Made by a program: the position numbers and the translations under genes. Source: an uncultured Clostridium sp. (GTDB taxonomy: Bacteria > Bacillota > Clostridia > TANB77 > CAG-508). Taken from it: a DNA stretch of 64,000 bases. The notes under the pieces are model-generated. The model worked only from the letters and a program-made list of their open reading frames with translations, was not told the DNA's origin and searched no databases. Every line of letters starts with the position of its first letter. Within the stretch, counting starts at the first letter, position 1. This document shows, piece after piece, positions 1-8,463 of the stretch. The stretch is taken from positions 1-64,000 of the forward strand of contig URWN01000004.1 of NCBI GenBank assembly GCA_900551615.1, read 5' to 3'.

Positions 1-293
1 GCTGTCATTCCTGTCATTAATTTTGGTTTATTTACTTTTCCTGTCCAATCTGTTTCAACTTTAGATGTTCCCGAAATATATTTATTTAACTCATCTTCAT
101 ATTCATTTAAGGTTTTAGCTTGATTTTCTGCTGCATTTTGTGTCTTTTCTTTTGCTTCATTTGCTTTTTTAAATAATCCTGTATTTGTTAACGATTGTAT
201 TGATATAGTCGCCAAAATTAACAATATAATAATTGTAATTACTAGGGCAACAAGTGTTATACCATTATTAGTTTTAATTTTTTTACTTAACAT
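1..293 (-). CDS. Prepilin-like protein, N-terminal part (cut by window edge)
   Basis: The reading frame is open to the window edge and gives about 97 residues. It starts at ATG 293 behind a strong AGGGAGG ribosome site (about 301-309). A short basic head ends in NNG, followed by a hydrophobic helix beginning ITLVALVITIIILLILA. This is a type IV prepilin-like leader with likely cleavage after Gly, though position +5 is not the usual Glu. A charged coiled-coil-like stretch follows (KANEAKEK..QNAAENQAKTLNEYEDELNKYISG). The first 75 residues are nearly the same as those of the prepilin/C-type-lectin protein at 43554-44711, so the two are paralogues. The missing C-terminus probably carries a similar binding domain (inference). 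Confidence 0.85.
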   Translation of the reverse strand, partial: MLSKKIKTNNGITLVALVITIIILLILATISIQSLTNTGLFKKANEAKEKTQNAAENQAKTLNEYEDELNKYISGTSKVETDWTGKVNKPKLMTGMT

Positions 294-582
294 TATATAA
301 TTTTCCTCCCTCGTATTTTAATTTTTTCATATTTATAGTATGTCTTAAAAATACTATCTTTAGTACACTTTATTTAAATATCCTCCTTCTTTTGCATTTT
401 TGCAGGCTGTTCCTGTATCATTTTATATTTTACAATTATCAATTATAAATGTCAATAAAAGTCCAAAAAAATATATGCTACATTGCATATATTTTTACCT
501 AATATAGAACAAAATTGCTTTGAAAATTTCTGTTCAACGTATTTATATTATATGGAAGCTCGAAGAATTTTCTTATAATTAT
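294..582. other. AT-rich intergenic region upstream of the prepilin-like gene
   Basis: No supported reading frame. It holds the ribosome site of the minus-strand prepilin-like gene and presumably its promoter. No long repeat or RNA gene was recognised. Confidence 0.5.
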
Positions 583-613
583 AAAAAGAAAAAATAGCAC
601 CTTAGTGCTATTT
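583..613 (-). terminator. Rho-independent terminator of rpmF
   Basis: Nine-base inverted repeat (592-600 with 605-613: AAATAGCAC / GTGCTATTT) with a four-base loop, followed on the minus strand by a T-rich run. It lies just after the rpmF stop codon. Confidence 0.85.
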
Positions 614-620
614 ATATAAC

Positions 621-812
621 TTATGCATTTTCAGTTTCTTTTTTTGCTACTACTTGTTTTCCATCATAATATCCACAGTTTGAGCAAACTCTGTGTGGCA
701 TTACAGGTTCATGACAATTTGGGCATGTAGCAAATTTTGGTTCTTCTTTTTTCCATGTTGATCTTTTTGCATGTGTTCTTGCTTTTGACCATCTTCTTTT
801 TGGTTGTGCCAT
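621..812 (-). CDS. rpmF: 50S ribosomal protein L32
   Basis: A 63-residue protein beginning MAQPKRRWSKARTHAKRS, the typical L32 N-terminus, with two zinc-binding CxxC pairs (CPNC near residue 30 and CSNC near 43). It is a structural protein of the large ribosomal subunit. Length and motifs match the family. Its usual bacterial partner yceD (DUF177) is not adjacent; upstream is a DUF5662 gene. A clear terminator follows at 583-613. All Arg codons I checked here are AGA, as in most genes of the window. Confidence 0.97.
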   Translation of the reverse strand: MAQPKRRWSKARTHAKRSTWKKEEPKFATCPNCHEPVMPHRVCSNCGYYDGKQVVAKKETENA

Positions 813-934
813 TTCTATTCCCCCCTTGCTTAAAGATATATTATTTATATCTATTTGAAATTTTATCGTTTTATTTGCACTATAAAATTATACAAGTATT
901 TTTTTGTTTTGTCAACTGTTTTCTGTCTTAATTT

Positions 935-1520
935 TTAACCTACATCAATTTTTTCGCTATTTTTATTGTAATCTATACAATATTTTTTATATAATTTTTT
1001 TACATTTGCTTTTGTTAAGGTTTTATCTATTCCGTACTTCACTTACTTGTGTAAATACTTCAGTTATTAATGCTTCTACTTGGTCATTTACAAGTGTTTT
1101 ATCTCTTTCATTTAACCAATATTGTAATTCATATTCTTTTGTCCATTCTTTTCCTTTATAAATTATTCCTGCTGCTAATTTATCGCAAATCATTTCTGCA
1201 ACATATGGATATGGAATTATAGGTGTTTTATCAGGTGCACTTAAATCTACCCAATAATCTGTATGATGTTTATTTCTACCTTTATGGTGTAGCCATGCTT
1301 TTGAATATCCTTCTGCCTTTTTACAATCTGTTATTGGTGAATGCTTTCCATTGAAATATTTTACTCCTTCCCAAAATTCGGTTGGTGAATATTTTGAAAG
1401 GTCATGAACTAAGCCTCTCCATGGTTGACCAACTTTACAACATAATTTAAACACTACCCATCTATGTTTTGTTATTACTTTAAAATGTCCTATTATGTTT
1501 TTTAAGTACATCTTTTTCAT
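935..1520 (-). CDS. DUF5662 family protein, apparently completed by a +1 frameshift
   Basis: Frame zero runs from ATG 1520 to a stop at 1023-1025 (165 residues). It carries the family's conserved blocks: HRWVVFKLCCK, the VHDLSKYSPTEFWEG block, and AWLHHKGRNKHHTDYW. The many His/Asp residues suggest a metal-dependent, perhaps HD-like, fold; the biochemical role is unknown. The frame-zero protein stops two codons after an in-frame CGG (1034-1032). Skipping the C gives a Gly codon and 31 further residues (VGIDKTLTKANVKKLYKKYC and more), hydrophilic and protein-like, ending at a stop at 935-937 shortly before rpmF. The shifted product would be 194 residues. The family assignment is firm; the extension is inferred. 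Confidence 0.8.
1032..1034 (-). other. Candidate +1 recoding site (CGG A) in the DUF5662 gene
   Basis: In-frame CGG, codon 163, in the order GTA CGG AAT AGA TAA. Reading GTA, skipping C, then GGA ATA GAT gives V-G-I-D and a further open frame. It is one of four such sites in the window, all with GGN directly after the skipped C. Confidence 0.55.
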
Positions 1521-1632
1521 CTCCTCTTACTACACATTTAGTTTATCACATTATTTTTTTAAAAGCAACTTTTAAGAAAAATTGCATATACTATAATTAT
1601 AAAAATATTAATTTTAGGAGGTTTTTATTCTT

Positions 1633-3481
1633 ATGTGTGGTTTTGTTGGTTTTGCTGATTTCAAAAATGATGTTTCTTCTCAAAAAAATATTCTTTTAAA
1701 TATGAATTCTACTTTGTCAAAAAGAGGTCCAGATGAAAATGGATATTACATAGATAAAAATATTGCTTTAGGTCATAAACGTTTGATAGTTATTGACCCT
1801 GAGCGGTGGCAAACAACCTATGGTTGAAAAATATTCTTATGGTGAGTATGTAATTGTATATAATGGACAAATTTACAATACTAAAGAACTTAAAGAAACT
1901 TTATCTGCAAATGACTTTTCTTTTAATGGTCATTGTGATACTGAAGTTTTGTTAAAGTCTTATATTTATTATGGAAATGATGTTGTTCATCATCTTAATG
2001 GAATTTTTGCATTTGCTATTTGGAATAGCAGGAAAAAAGAGCTTTTTATTGCTCGCGATCATTTTGGTGTAAAACCTTTATTTTATACTATTAAAAATGG
2101 TAGCATAATTTTTGGTTCTGAAATCAAAGCTCTGTTTGAATACCCTGGGGTTGAAAAGGTTTTGGATAATCAAAGTATTTGTGAATTGTTTGGTATTGGT
2201 CCTGCCCATACGCCTGGTACTACTGTTTTTAAAGATATTTATGAGTTAAAACCTGCTCATTGTGCTACTTTTAATAGTTATGGTTTGCATATTGAAAGAT
2301 ATTGGAAATTGAAATCTGAAAAACATACAGATAGTTTTGGAACTACTTGTCAGAAGGTCAAATTTTTGTTGAATGATGCTATTACTAGACAGCTCGTTTC
2401 TGATGTACCCTTATGCACATTTCTTTCTGGTGGTTTAGATTCAAGTATTATTACAAAATTTGCTTCTGATTATTGTAAGGCTAATGGTTTACCACCTTTA
2501 GATACTTATTCTATTGATTATGTAGATAATGATAAAAACTTTGTTAAAAGTGATTTTCAACCTAATTCAGATAATTATTATATAAATTTGATGAACAGGG
2601 ATTTACACACAAATCATCATCAAATTGTTATTGATACTCCTGAACTTGCAGAATATCTAGAAGATGCTATGGTTGCTCGTGATATGCCTGGCATGGCTGA
2701 TATTGATTCTTCTTTGTTACTATTTTGTAAAAATGTCAAAAAAGAAATGACTGTTTCTTTAACTGGTGAATGTGCTGATGAAATTTTTGGTGGTTATCCT
2801 TGGTTTTTCCGTGAAGATGCATTAAATAGTGGTACTTTTCCTTGGTCTATCGCTATTGATGAAAGGCAAAGACTTTTAAATCCTGTGATAGGTCAAAAAG
2901 TTAATTTAAAAAGTTATATTGATTACAGATATAATGAGAGTTTGTCGGAAGTTGAAATTTTGGATTCAGATTCTCCTGAAACTGCTGAAAAAAGAAAGAT
3001 TTCGCATCTTACATTAAATTGGTTTATGCAAACCCTTTTGGATCGTTCTGATAGAATGGCTATGTACAACGGTTTTGAGCTTCGTGTTCCTTTTTGTGAT
3101 TATCGTTTGGCTCAATATGTATGGAACATCCCTTGGGAGATTAAGGCTTTGAATGGTCGTGAAAAAGGGTTACTTAGATATATTTGTAAGGATTTCTTGC
3201 CTGATGAAATTGTTGATAGAAAAAAGTCTCCTTATCCTAAAACTCATAATCCTTCTTATTTGGCTAAAGTTAAAAGTATGCTTTCTGATATTATGAAGGA
3301 TAAGAATGCTCCTATTAATAATCTTCTTAATCGTGATTATATTTTGGAGATTTTGAATACTGACGGTTCTGCTTTTTCTCGTCCATGGTTTGGTCAACTT
3401 ATGACTGGTCCTCAACTTATGGCTTATTTGTGCCAGGTTAATATGTGGCTTGAAAAGTATCAGCCTAAAATTGAATTATAA
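1633..3481 (+). CDS. asnB: Asparagine synthase (glutamine-hydrolysing), split by a +1 frameshift at CGG
   Basis: Converts aspartate to asparagine with ATP and glutamine. The start at ATG 1633 follows an AGGAGG site, and MCGFVGF supplies Cys2, the amidotransferase nucleophile. RGPDENG and HKRLIVIDPE follow in frame zero, which ends at 1825-1827. From 1805 the shifted frame gives GGKQPM, YNGQIYN, the DTEVLL region, and the synthetase domain with PP-loop SGGLDSS (about residue 266). One extra C (1804) in GAG C GGT GGC is the only lesion; with it skipped the protein is 615 residues, usual for the family. Frame zero reads CGG TGG and stops eight codons on. It may be recoded, an error, or a fresh pseudogene. 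A terminator follows at once. Fragments of its 3' end recur at 6808 and 10404. Confidence 0.9.
1804..1806 (+). other. Candidate +1 recoding site (CGG T) in asnB
   Basis: In-frame CGG, codon 58, in GAC CCT GAG CGG TGG. Skipping the C gives D-P-E-G-G-K-Q-P-M, the conserved class II amidotransferase motif. There is no homopolymer at the site that would favour replication slippage or homopolymer sequencing error. Confidence 0.65.
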
Positions 3482-3511
3482 ATAAAAGGTCGCTAATTGC
3501 AACCTTTTATT
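3481..3511 (+). terminator. Terminator of asnB
   Basis: Hairpin AATAAAAGGT-GC / GC-ACCTTTTATT with one mismatch and a short loop, directly after the asnB stop and followed by T-rich sequence. Related hairpins (GTCGC / GCGAC) follow both displaced asnB 3' fragments. Confidence 0.8.
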
Positions 3512-3567
3512 TGTTACAATTGTTTACTTTATTGCAAATACAATATCCAGCTATCTTCTTTCATTTA

Positions 3568-5298
3568 TTAAATACTGTTATTTATTAATTCATAATATTT
3601 ACCTTTTTCCTCAATTAAAGTATTATGATTTCCACTTTCCAGTATTTGTCCATCTTCGATATAAATTATATTATCACAATCTTTCACTAAATCTAGAGTA
3701 TGTGAAATTATTATTATAGTTTTATTTTGTGCCAACTCTTTCATTGTTTCTTTTATCTTATTTTTACTATAATTATCTAGTGCAGATGTTGCCTCATCAA
3801 ACAAAATTATAGGTGTATCTCTTAAAATTGCCCTTGCAATAGCTAATCTTTGCTTTTGACCAACTGAAAAATTTGTACTATTTTCTGTAATTATTTCATT
3901 GTATTTATTTGGCAGTTCTTCTATGTATAAATCTATATTGGCTAATTTACAAGCATCTATAATTTCTTTGTCTGTTGCACTTTCATTTGCCATTAATAAA
4001 TTTTCCTTTATAGACATATTAAATAAAATAGGTTCTTGATTTACAATTGAAATTGATTTTCTAAAACTTTCTTTATTTAACTTATTAATTTCAATTCCAT
4101 CAAATTCAATTTTTCCTGTATAATCCGTTAATTCTTTAGTTAACAATTTAAATATCGTTGTTTTCCCCACTCCACTAAGTCCAACAATTGCATTTTGCGT
4201 ATGCGGTTTTATTGAAATATTTATATTTCTTAAAACATCATTTTTTGAAGTATCATACTTAAATGATAAATTTTCGATATCTATTTGTCCTTTTATTTGG
4301 TAATTTTCTTCTCCAAATTTTTCTGTATCATCACTTTCTAGTATACCCTTAACTCTTTTTATATTGGCTGTGAATTCAGCAATTTCAAAATCATGTTCAA
4401 TTATTCTATGAAATACATCATCTATTATATTGTCCATATATGTTACAAGTAACATAGCAAGTTCTGTTGAATAAACATTTAATTGAATCATCTTAAGTAT
4501 ATACATTAATAGTAAAGATTCTATTATTGTTCTGACTGTCCATTTAGAAGTATTAATCGTTTTTCCCAATAATCTTCGATGAGTTCTTGTTTTTTTTAAG
4601 TTTTCGATATTATTGTAAAATATATTATTGCATTTTTCTTCAAAATTCAATGCCTTTATATCATTTATCCCTTTGCTTGTTTCATAAATAAGTTTAGTAT
4701 ATTCGTCTGTCGTTTTATATTCGTCATTTAATGATTTTTTTGATTTTGATAATTCAAATTTAAACAAATATAAACTAATACCACATATTAATGTAATACC
4801 AAGTGCAAGTTTATAGTCAATGATATAAATAACAATTAGCATTACAAAAGAACTAAAAACATATGCTGATTCTTGTAATAAACTGTCTATAATCTTAACC
4901 ATATTGCTTTCACATGATTTTATAATGGTTAAGATTTTTCCTGTTCCTATGTTTTTAAATCCTTTTGAAGATAATATCATTATTTTTTTGTATAATTTTT
5001 CCTGCAAATTTGCACTAATTTTTTCTCCAGCAATAATTCCACATTTTCTGTATTGATTATGACAAAAGGTTATTCCAAATATTCTAAAAAGCGCACATAG
5101 TATTATTAAATTAAATGCTATTTCAAACTCTTTATTTACCATATTTGCTAAAAATTTAGATATGAATGTCTTATATAGCATTTCTGATACTGTAAATAAA
5201 ATCATAAATACTACTGATTTTATATAAAGTTTTTTATTATTTTTTGAATATTTAAATAAAGTTTTTACTGCATCTATAAAGTTAAATTTTTCGTTCAT
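3568..5298 (-). CDS. ABC transporter, fused permease and ATPase
   Basis: A 576-residue half-transporter of the exporter type. It has an N-terminal six-helix membrane domain (about residues 20-310) and a C-terminal ATPase with Walker A GLSGVGKTT (about 370), signature SVGQKQR (about 480), Walker B IILFDEATSALD and switch His in ISHTLDLV. It probably works as a homodimer or with a partner; the substrate cannot be read from the sequence. It starts at 5298 behind a GAGG site, 17 bases after the phosphoesterase gene, so the two are likely co-transcribed. Similar exporters move peptides, lipids or drugs. The gene sits at the edge of a region rich in remnants and may be accessory. Confidence 0.9.
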   Translation of the reverse strand: MNEKFNFIDAVKTLFKYSKNNKKLYIKSVVFMILFTVSEMLYKTFISKFLANMVNKEFEIAFNLIILCALFRIFGITFCHNQYRKCGIIAGEKISANLQEKLYKKIMILSSKGFKNIGTGKILTIIKSCESNMVKIIDSLLQESAYVFSSFVMLIVIYIIDYKLALGITLICGISLYLFKFELSKSKKSLNDEYKTTDEYTKLIYETSKGINDIKALNFEEKCNNIFYNNIENLKKTRTHRRLLGKTINTSKWTVRTIIESLLLMYILKMIQLNVYSTELAMLLVTYMDNIIDDVFHRIIEHDFEIAEFTANIKRVKGILESDDTEKFGEENYQIKGQIDIENLSFKYDTSKNDVLRNINISIKPHTQNAIVGLSGVGKTTIFKLLTKELTDYTGKIEFDGIEINKLNKESFRKSISIVNQEPILFNMSIKENLLMANESATDKEIIDACKLANIDLYIEELPNKYNEIITENSTNFSVGQKQRLAIARAILRDTPIILFDEATSALDNYSKNKIKETMKELAQNKTIIIISHTLDLVKDCDNIIYIEDGQILESGNHNTLIEEKGKYYELINNSI

Positions 5299-5315
5299 AT
5301 ATTTATTCCTCTTCT

Positions 5316-6128
5316 TTAAAGTTTAATGTGTTGTTCCTTAACATCTATATTATCATCATTTAGAGATACCACATAATATACTGCATCTGGAATACCATTA
5401 TTATTGATGTCTTCTGTAAGAGAACCTATAATATAATAATCTAAATTATCTTCGTTTATTTTCTTTGTCCAATGCTGATGTCCAGAAAAAATTGCTAAAA
5501 CATTATGTTTTTTTATTATTTCTTTTATTTGTTTTCTATTTTTTAATAAGGCTCTTTCACTATCTTTTGAAAACCACCAATTTCCATTCATATTATCTTC
5601 TGCAATGCCATAATGACAAAACATAAGTATTGGTAATTTTGTATTATTTAAATCATATTTCAACCATTTAAGGTCTTTTTCAGAAATAGTATTTGTTCTA
5701 TTAATTCCTCCATCATTATTTTCTAGGTTGTTATTTATGTTAAGTCCCAAAAATACTAAGTGATAATTATTTACATCTATTGAAAATGTTAAGTTATCGT
5801 AATTTAATATTTCTAGTAGTTCATTTTCATTATTTAAAGACCTTAAATCATGATTACCAACAACAAAATACAATGGATATTTTATTTCTTTTAATTTTGT
5901 ATATGCAAAATCATAATTCATAATATCTTGTTTGTAGTCTTCTGTATCTTCAATTAAATCACCTAAATTTACACATATATCAGGTTTTATTTTTTGGTTA
6001 ATTTCATAAATTAATTTTTCAATTACAGGTATAGCCAATTTAGTTAATTTACGATTTGTTTTTTCTTTATGGTTATCATCTAAATAATGTAAATCAGAAA
6101 AAAGAATCATTTTCATATCATCATTCAT
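5316..6128 (-). CDS. Calcineurin-like metallophosphoesterase
   Basis: A 270-residue enzyme with the full set of metal-binding motifs in order: FSDLHY (D-x-H, near residue 11), NLGDLIE (GD, about 55), VVGNHDLRS (GNHD, about 92), FCHYGI (about 172) and FSGHQHW (GHxH, about 216). These coordinate two metal ions and cleave phosphomono- or diesters. It resembles cytosolic cyclic-nucleotide or ADP-ribose type phosphoesterases and has no signal peptide. ATG 6128 follows an AGGAG site. It is followed closely by the ABC exporter gene. The substrate is unknown. Confidence 0.88.
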   Translation of the reverse strand: MNDDMKMILFSDLHYLDDNHKEKTNRKLTKLAIPVIEKLIYEINQKIKPDICVNLGDLIEDTEDYKQDIMNYDFAYTKLKEIKYPLYFVVGNHDLRSLNNENELLEILNYDNLTFSIDVNNYHLVFLGLNINNNLENNDGGINRTNTISEKDLKWLKYDLNNTKLPILMFCHYGIAEDNMNGNWWFSKDSERALLKNRKQIKEIIKKHNVLAIFSGHQHWTKKINEDNLDYYIIGSLTEDINNNGIPDAVYYVVSLNDDNIDVKEQHIKL

Positions 6129-6163
6129 GTTTTTCTCCTATATTTTATTCAATATTTCAAATC

Positions 6164-6241
6164 TTGTTTTATATTATCATAAATATAAAATTATTACAAT
6201 AAATGTGCAAAAAATAAAGTGCTATTAACTAACACTTATTT
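6164..6241. repeat. Left part of a split direct repeat (A1)
   Basis: Matches 10203-10279, sharing TTTTATATTATCATAAATA, AATTATTACAAT and GCTATTAACTAACACT. In the second copy this segment runs straight into the next repeat part; here the two parts are parted by an ATPase remnant. Confidence 0.75.
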
Positions 6242-6255
6242 TAAAAGCCAATTGG

Positions 6256-6556
6256 CTAAATCATATTTTTAGTTCCAAGTTTTGCATATTTAAAAGTTTG
6301 ATCTACCAAATAATATTTATCCACAGATGACAAGTATCTTTTCCCTTGAATATCATATCTTCTTATTTAAATCTTTATAAATATATGAACCTGCCATTCC
6401 TCCTTCAAGAATATATTTTTCAAAAGCATCTTGTGCATTCTCATAATTAAAGTATTTCATAAATTCTTTAAAAGAAAATGGATACACTTGTATTTCATAT
6501 GTTTTACCTATAAATAATGTTATTCTCTCTTTATTAATTTCATAATAGTTATTCAC
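6256..6556 (-). pseudogene. Remnant of an AAA_14/DUF4143-type ATPase
   Basis: Two pieces of one protein family adjoin with the middle missing. The first (6353-6556) encodes YEIQVYPFSFKEFMKYF and ILEGGMAGSYIYKDLNKK, typical of the region after the Walker motifs. The second (about 6256-6352) reads RRYDIQGKRYLSSVDKYYLVD, then LGTKNMI and a stop, typical of the DUF4143 half. The Walker A and B parts and the region between the pieces are gone, so it cannot work as an ATPase. Such genes are common mobile cargo in gut Firmicutes. It lies between two halves of a repeat that is unbroken at 10203-10604, as if it had entered that copy. Confidence 0.75.
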
Positions 6557-6670
6557 CTCAAATATATTATAGTAATCATTTCGAAAAAAATAAATATTTT
6601 TATTTTTGCGAAGTGATTATTATTATATCTATTTATTAAATTAATATTCAGAATTTGCATTATTATCTTT

Positions 6671-7008
6671 TTATTTTAGTAATCACTTATTTTATATTAT
6701 TTTTTCGCTATTTTTATAAAAAAAGCTTATTTTTGCAGATTGTATTTTTTCTTCTTTTCTTACAGTATCAATGTTTATCTGTTCGTGTTATTTTTTGACA
6801 CCCGAGGACTGGCCCTCAACTTATGGCTTATTTGTGCCAGGTTAATATGTGGCTTGAGAGGTATAGACCAAATATAGATATCTGAAAAGTTTTGAAGTCG
6901 CGAACTGCGACCTCTGAATGAAGTGAGAAAGGAATGAAATTTTATATGAACGATAAGACTTTTAAAAGCTATTTGAACTACTCTAATTTTTTGAGTAGTT
7001 CGATTTTC
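6671..7008. repeat. Direct repeat of about 340 bp, copy B1
   Basis: Closely matches 10277-10604. It contains a T-rich leader with CTTACAGTATCAA, the last 25 codons of an asnB-like gene (6808-6885), a GTCGC..GCGAC hairpin, a stretch of about 80 bases of unknown origin, and 12 codons of a rhuM-like gene on the minus strand. The right half is almost identical between copies. The copies flank genes 7164-10176, so the pair could allow loss or duplication of that block by recombination. Confidence 0.85.
6808..6885 (+). pseudogene. 3' fragment of an asnB-like gene
   Basis: Reads TGPQLMAYLCQVNMWLERY.PNIDI and a stop, matching the last residues of the complete asnB at 3400-3481 but ending differently (RPNIDI against QPKIEL). 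It therefore comes from a related asnB gene, not a simple copy. No other asnB sequence is present here. Confidence 0.85.
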
Positions 7009-7013
7009 TGTCA

Positions 7014-7162
7014 CTATATTTCACAAAGTTTTTTAATATATTCAGCATCTTCTATTTTAGAAATTGCAAAACATTTCTTTCCTAAATCTTTAAGTGATGC
7101 TCCGCAATGATATAGTTCTTTATTATCAATTACTATGAATCTGATGTATTCATTTTCATTCT
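7014..7162 (-). pseudogene. C-terminal fragment of a mobile-element type protein (IGASLKDLGKK tail)
   Basis: Without a start codon the frame reads NENEYIRFIVIDNKELYHCG, then ASLKDLGKKCFAISK and on to a stop at 7014. The RFIVID..LYH.GASLKDLGKK pattern is the usual tail of ORF6N/RhuM-like proteins of accessory regions (from memory of the family). A shorter copy of the same tail sits at 7677-7745. Confidence 0.55.
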
Positions 7163-7163
7163 C

Positions 7164-7661
7164 CTAACTTATATTATCAACATGTATTGCTTTTACGCCA
7201 TTTTTTTCTAATAATGCAATAACATCTAAATTATCATCTACAAATAAAATCTCATTTAATTTACAATTATTAAGTTTTGCAAGTACTCTTATGCCTTTAA
7301 GTTTTAGTTCTTGTTCTGAAGTTGATATAACTTCAATATCATTACCATAATATTTATCTATAAATGTTTGCTTTGCTTTTAAATGAAATGAAAATTTCAT
7401 TCCAGATAGGCAATACATTTTAATTTTTTTATTTCTTAAATTATTAATAATATTATACAATATTTCTGATTTTGTACAAGGTTCTATTTCATCATAAAAT
7501 TTGTTTGGATTTTTATAAGCATTATAATACCAATTTGTAAAACTTTCCTCACTTTCACTACGATGTTTTGTAAAATTTTTATCTTTATGAATTGCTAATG
7601 TTTCATCAAAATCAAAAATACTAACTTTAATATTATTTAAATCTACATCACCTAATTTCAT
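7164..7661 (-). CDS. HAD-superfamily hydrolase
   Basis: About 165 residues. Motif I is IFDFDETLA (nucleophile and acid Asp, about residues 17-20), motif II is the Ser in MYCLSGMK, and motif III/IV lies near ILFVDDNLDVI (about 145). These fit a small cap-less HAD phosphatase. Two ATGs (7664 and 7661) follow an AGGAGG; the second has better spacing. It heads a cassette with a truncated histidine phosphatase, a pyroglutamyl-peptidase-like gene and a kinase-like gene. The substrate is unknown. Confidence 0.8.
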   Translation of the reverse strand: MKLGDVDLNNIKVSIFDFDETLAIHKDKNFTKHRSESEESFTNWYYNAYKNPNKFYDEIEPCTKSEILYNIINNLRNKKIKMYCLSGMKFSFHLKAKQTFIDKYYGNDIEVISTSEQELKLKGIRVLAKLNNCKLNEILFVDDNLDVIALLEKNGVKAIHVDNIS

Positions 7662-7676
7662 CATTACCTCCTAATT

Positions 7677-7745
7677 TCTTAAGTAAATCGTTATATATTT
7701 CTTTGTTGTCAATTACTATAAATCTATAGTGATTCATATTCATAT
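7677..7745 (-). pseudogene. Second short copy of the RFIVIDNKE tail fragment
   Basis: Encodes MNHYRFIVIDNKEIYNDLLK, matching the RFIVIDNKELY part of the fragment at 7014-7162 and then diverging. It overlaps the end of the histidine-phosphatase remnant in another frame and supplies the ribosome site of the following HAD gene. Confidence 0.5.
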
Positions 7746-7981
7746 ATTTTACAATTTTCATTAATGTTTGATGAATTACCATTTTCAGGTATTCCATTAA
7801 AATACCAATATATTGCTCTTGATACTCCGCCATGAGTAACTATTAAAACATTTTTATCTTGTAATTTTATTTTATCTATAAAATCTTTAATTCTTTCGTA
7901 AACACTTTTTTCTTTATTATCAAATGTTGTAGTTATCATTATATGTTTTATATTATTTTTCCTCCTCATATAAAGTTTCAA
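7724..7981 (-). pseudogene. Histidine phosphatase, N-terminally truncated
   Basis: The frame carries the C-terminal half of a phosphoglycerate-mutase-like protein: VYERIKDFIDKI, then VLIVTHGGVSRAIYWYFNGI and PENGN, with the second catalytic His in THGG. The N-terminal RHG motif that holds the phosphorylated His is absent, so the protein should be inactive. It lies between the pyroglutamyl-peptidase-like gene and the HAD gene. Confidence 0.75.
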
Positions 7982-8447
7982 TATAATTTTTTATAGAACT
8001 TAATAAATGATTCATATCTTCAATATTATCAATAGTTGGAATATGTATAAAAGCAATTTTTGATTTTAAATTATTTTTTTGTTTAAAATTTAATGCTCTA
8101 AAGAATACATTGTTACATAAATATTTTCCAGCATCATATGAACTCATTACTTTGTAAGCATGTTGTTCTAACTTTTCTTTTAAAGCACCATAATAGTAAT
8201 CTGTTACTAATTTTTTTCCTTCTAGGATAGCATTATTTTCAAAGTAAATATTTGTGGTATTTGGTTTTTGACCAAAAATCAAAACATTATCATAATTTTC
8301 TAATAATTTTTCTTCTATTTGTTTACTACTTATTTCAAAATCATTTTCCAAATATAAAATATCTTCATTACATATTTTTTTTATATGGTCTAATAATATT
8401 TTTGCGGAGTTATCATCTCCTTTAAATCCTGCTATTAATATTTTCAT
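7953..8447 (-). CDS. Pyroglutamyl-peptidase I-like protein (peptidase C15 fold)
   Basis: A 164-residue protein starting MKILIAGFKGDDNSAK, like the MKILITGFEPF start of pyrrolidone carboxylate peptidase. The catalytic triad can be placed: Glu in IFGQKPNTTNIYFENNA (about residue 71), Cys in AGKYLCNNVFF (about 112) and His in IAFIHIP (about 136). It is about 40 residues shorter than the classic enzyme and divergent, so it may act on another pyroglutamyl-like or small substrate. ATG 8447 follows GAGGTGA. Confidence 0.75.
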   Translation of the reverse strand: MKILIAGFKGDDNSAKILLDHIKKICNEDILYLENDFEISSKQIEEKLLENYDNVLIFGQKPNTTNIYFENNAILEGKKLVTDYYYGALKEKLEQHAYKVMSSYDAGKYLCNNVFFRALNFKQKNNLKSKIAFIHIPTIDNIEDMNHLLSSIKNYIETLYEEEK

Positions 8448-8463
8448 TATTTCACCTCATAAT

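Noticed and set aside
1793..1827. Ordinary overlap of two separate genes at the asnB break
   Set aside because: The two frames carry consecutive parts of one enzyme with matching boundary residues (DPE / GGKQPM); the internal ATG has no ribosome site.
6977..7002. GAACTACTC..GAGTAGTTC hairpin as a terminator or attachment site
   Set aside because: In the rhuM-like gene it encodes TTQKIRVVQ, a family motif, so the inverted repeat is explained by coding.
7723..7981. Functional histidine phosphatase
   Set aside because: The N-terminal RHG motif and half of the domain are missing.
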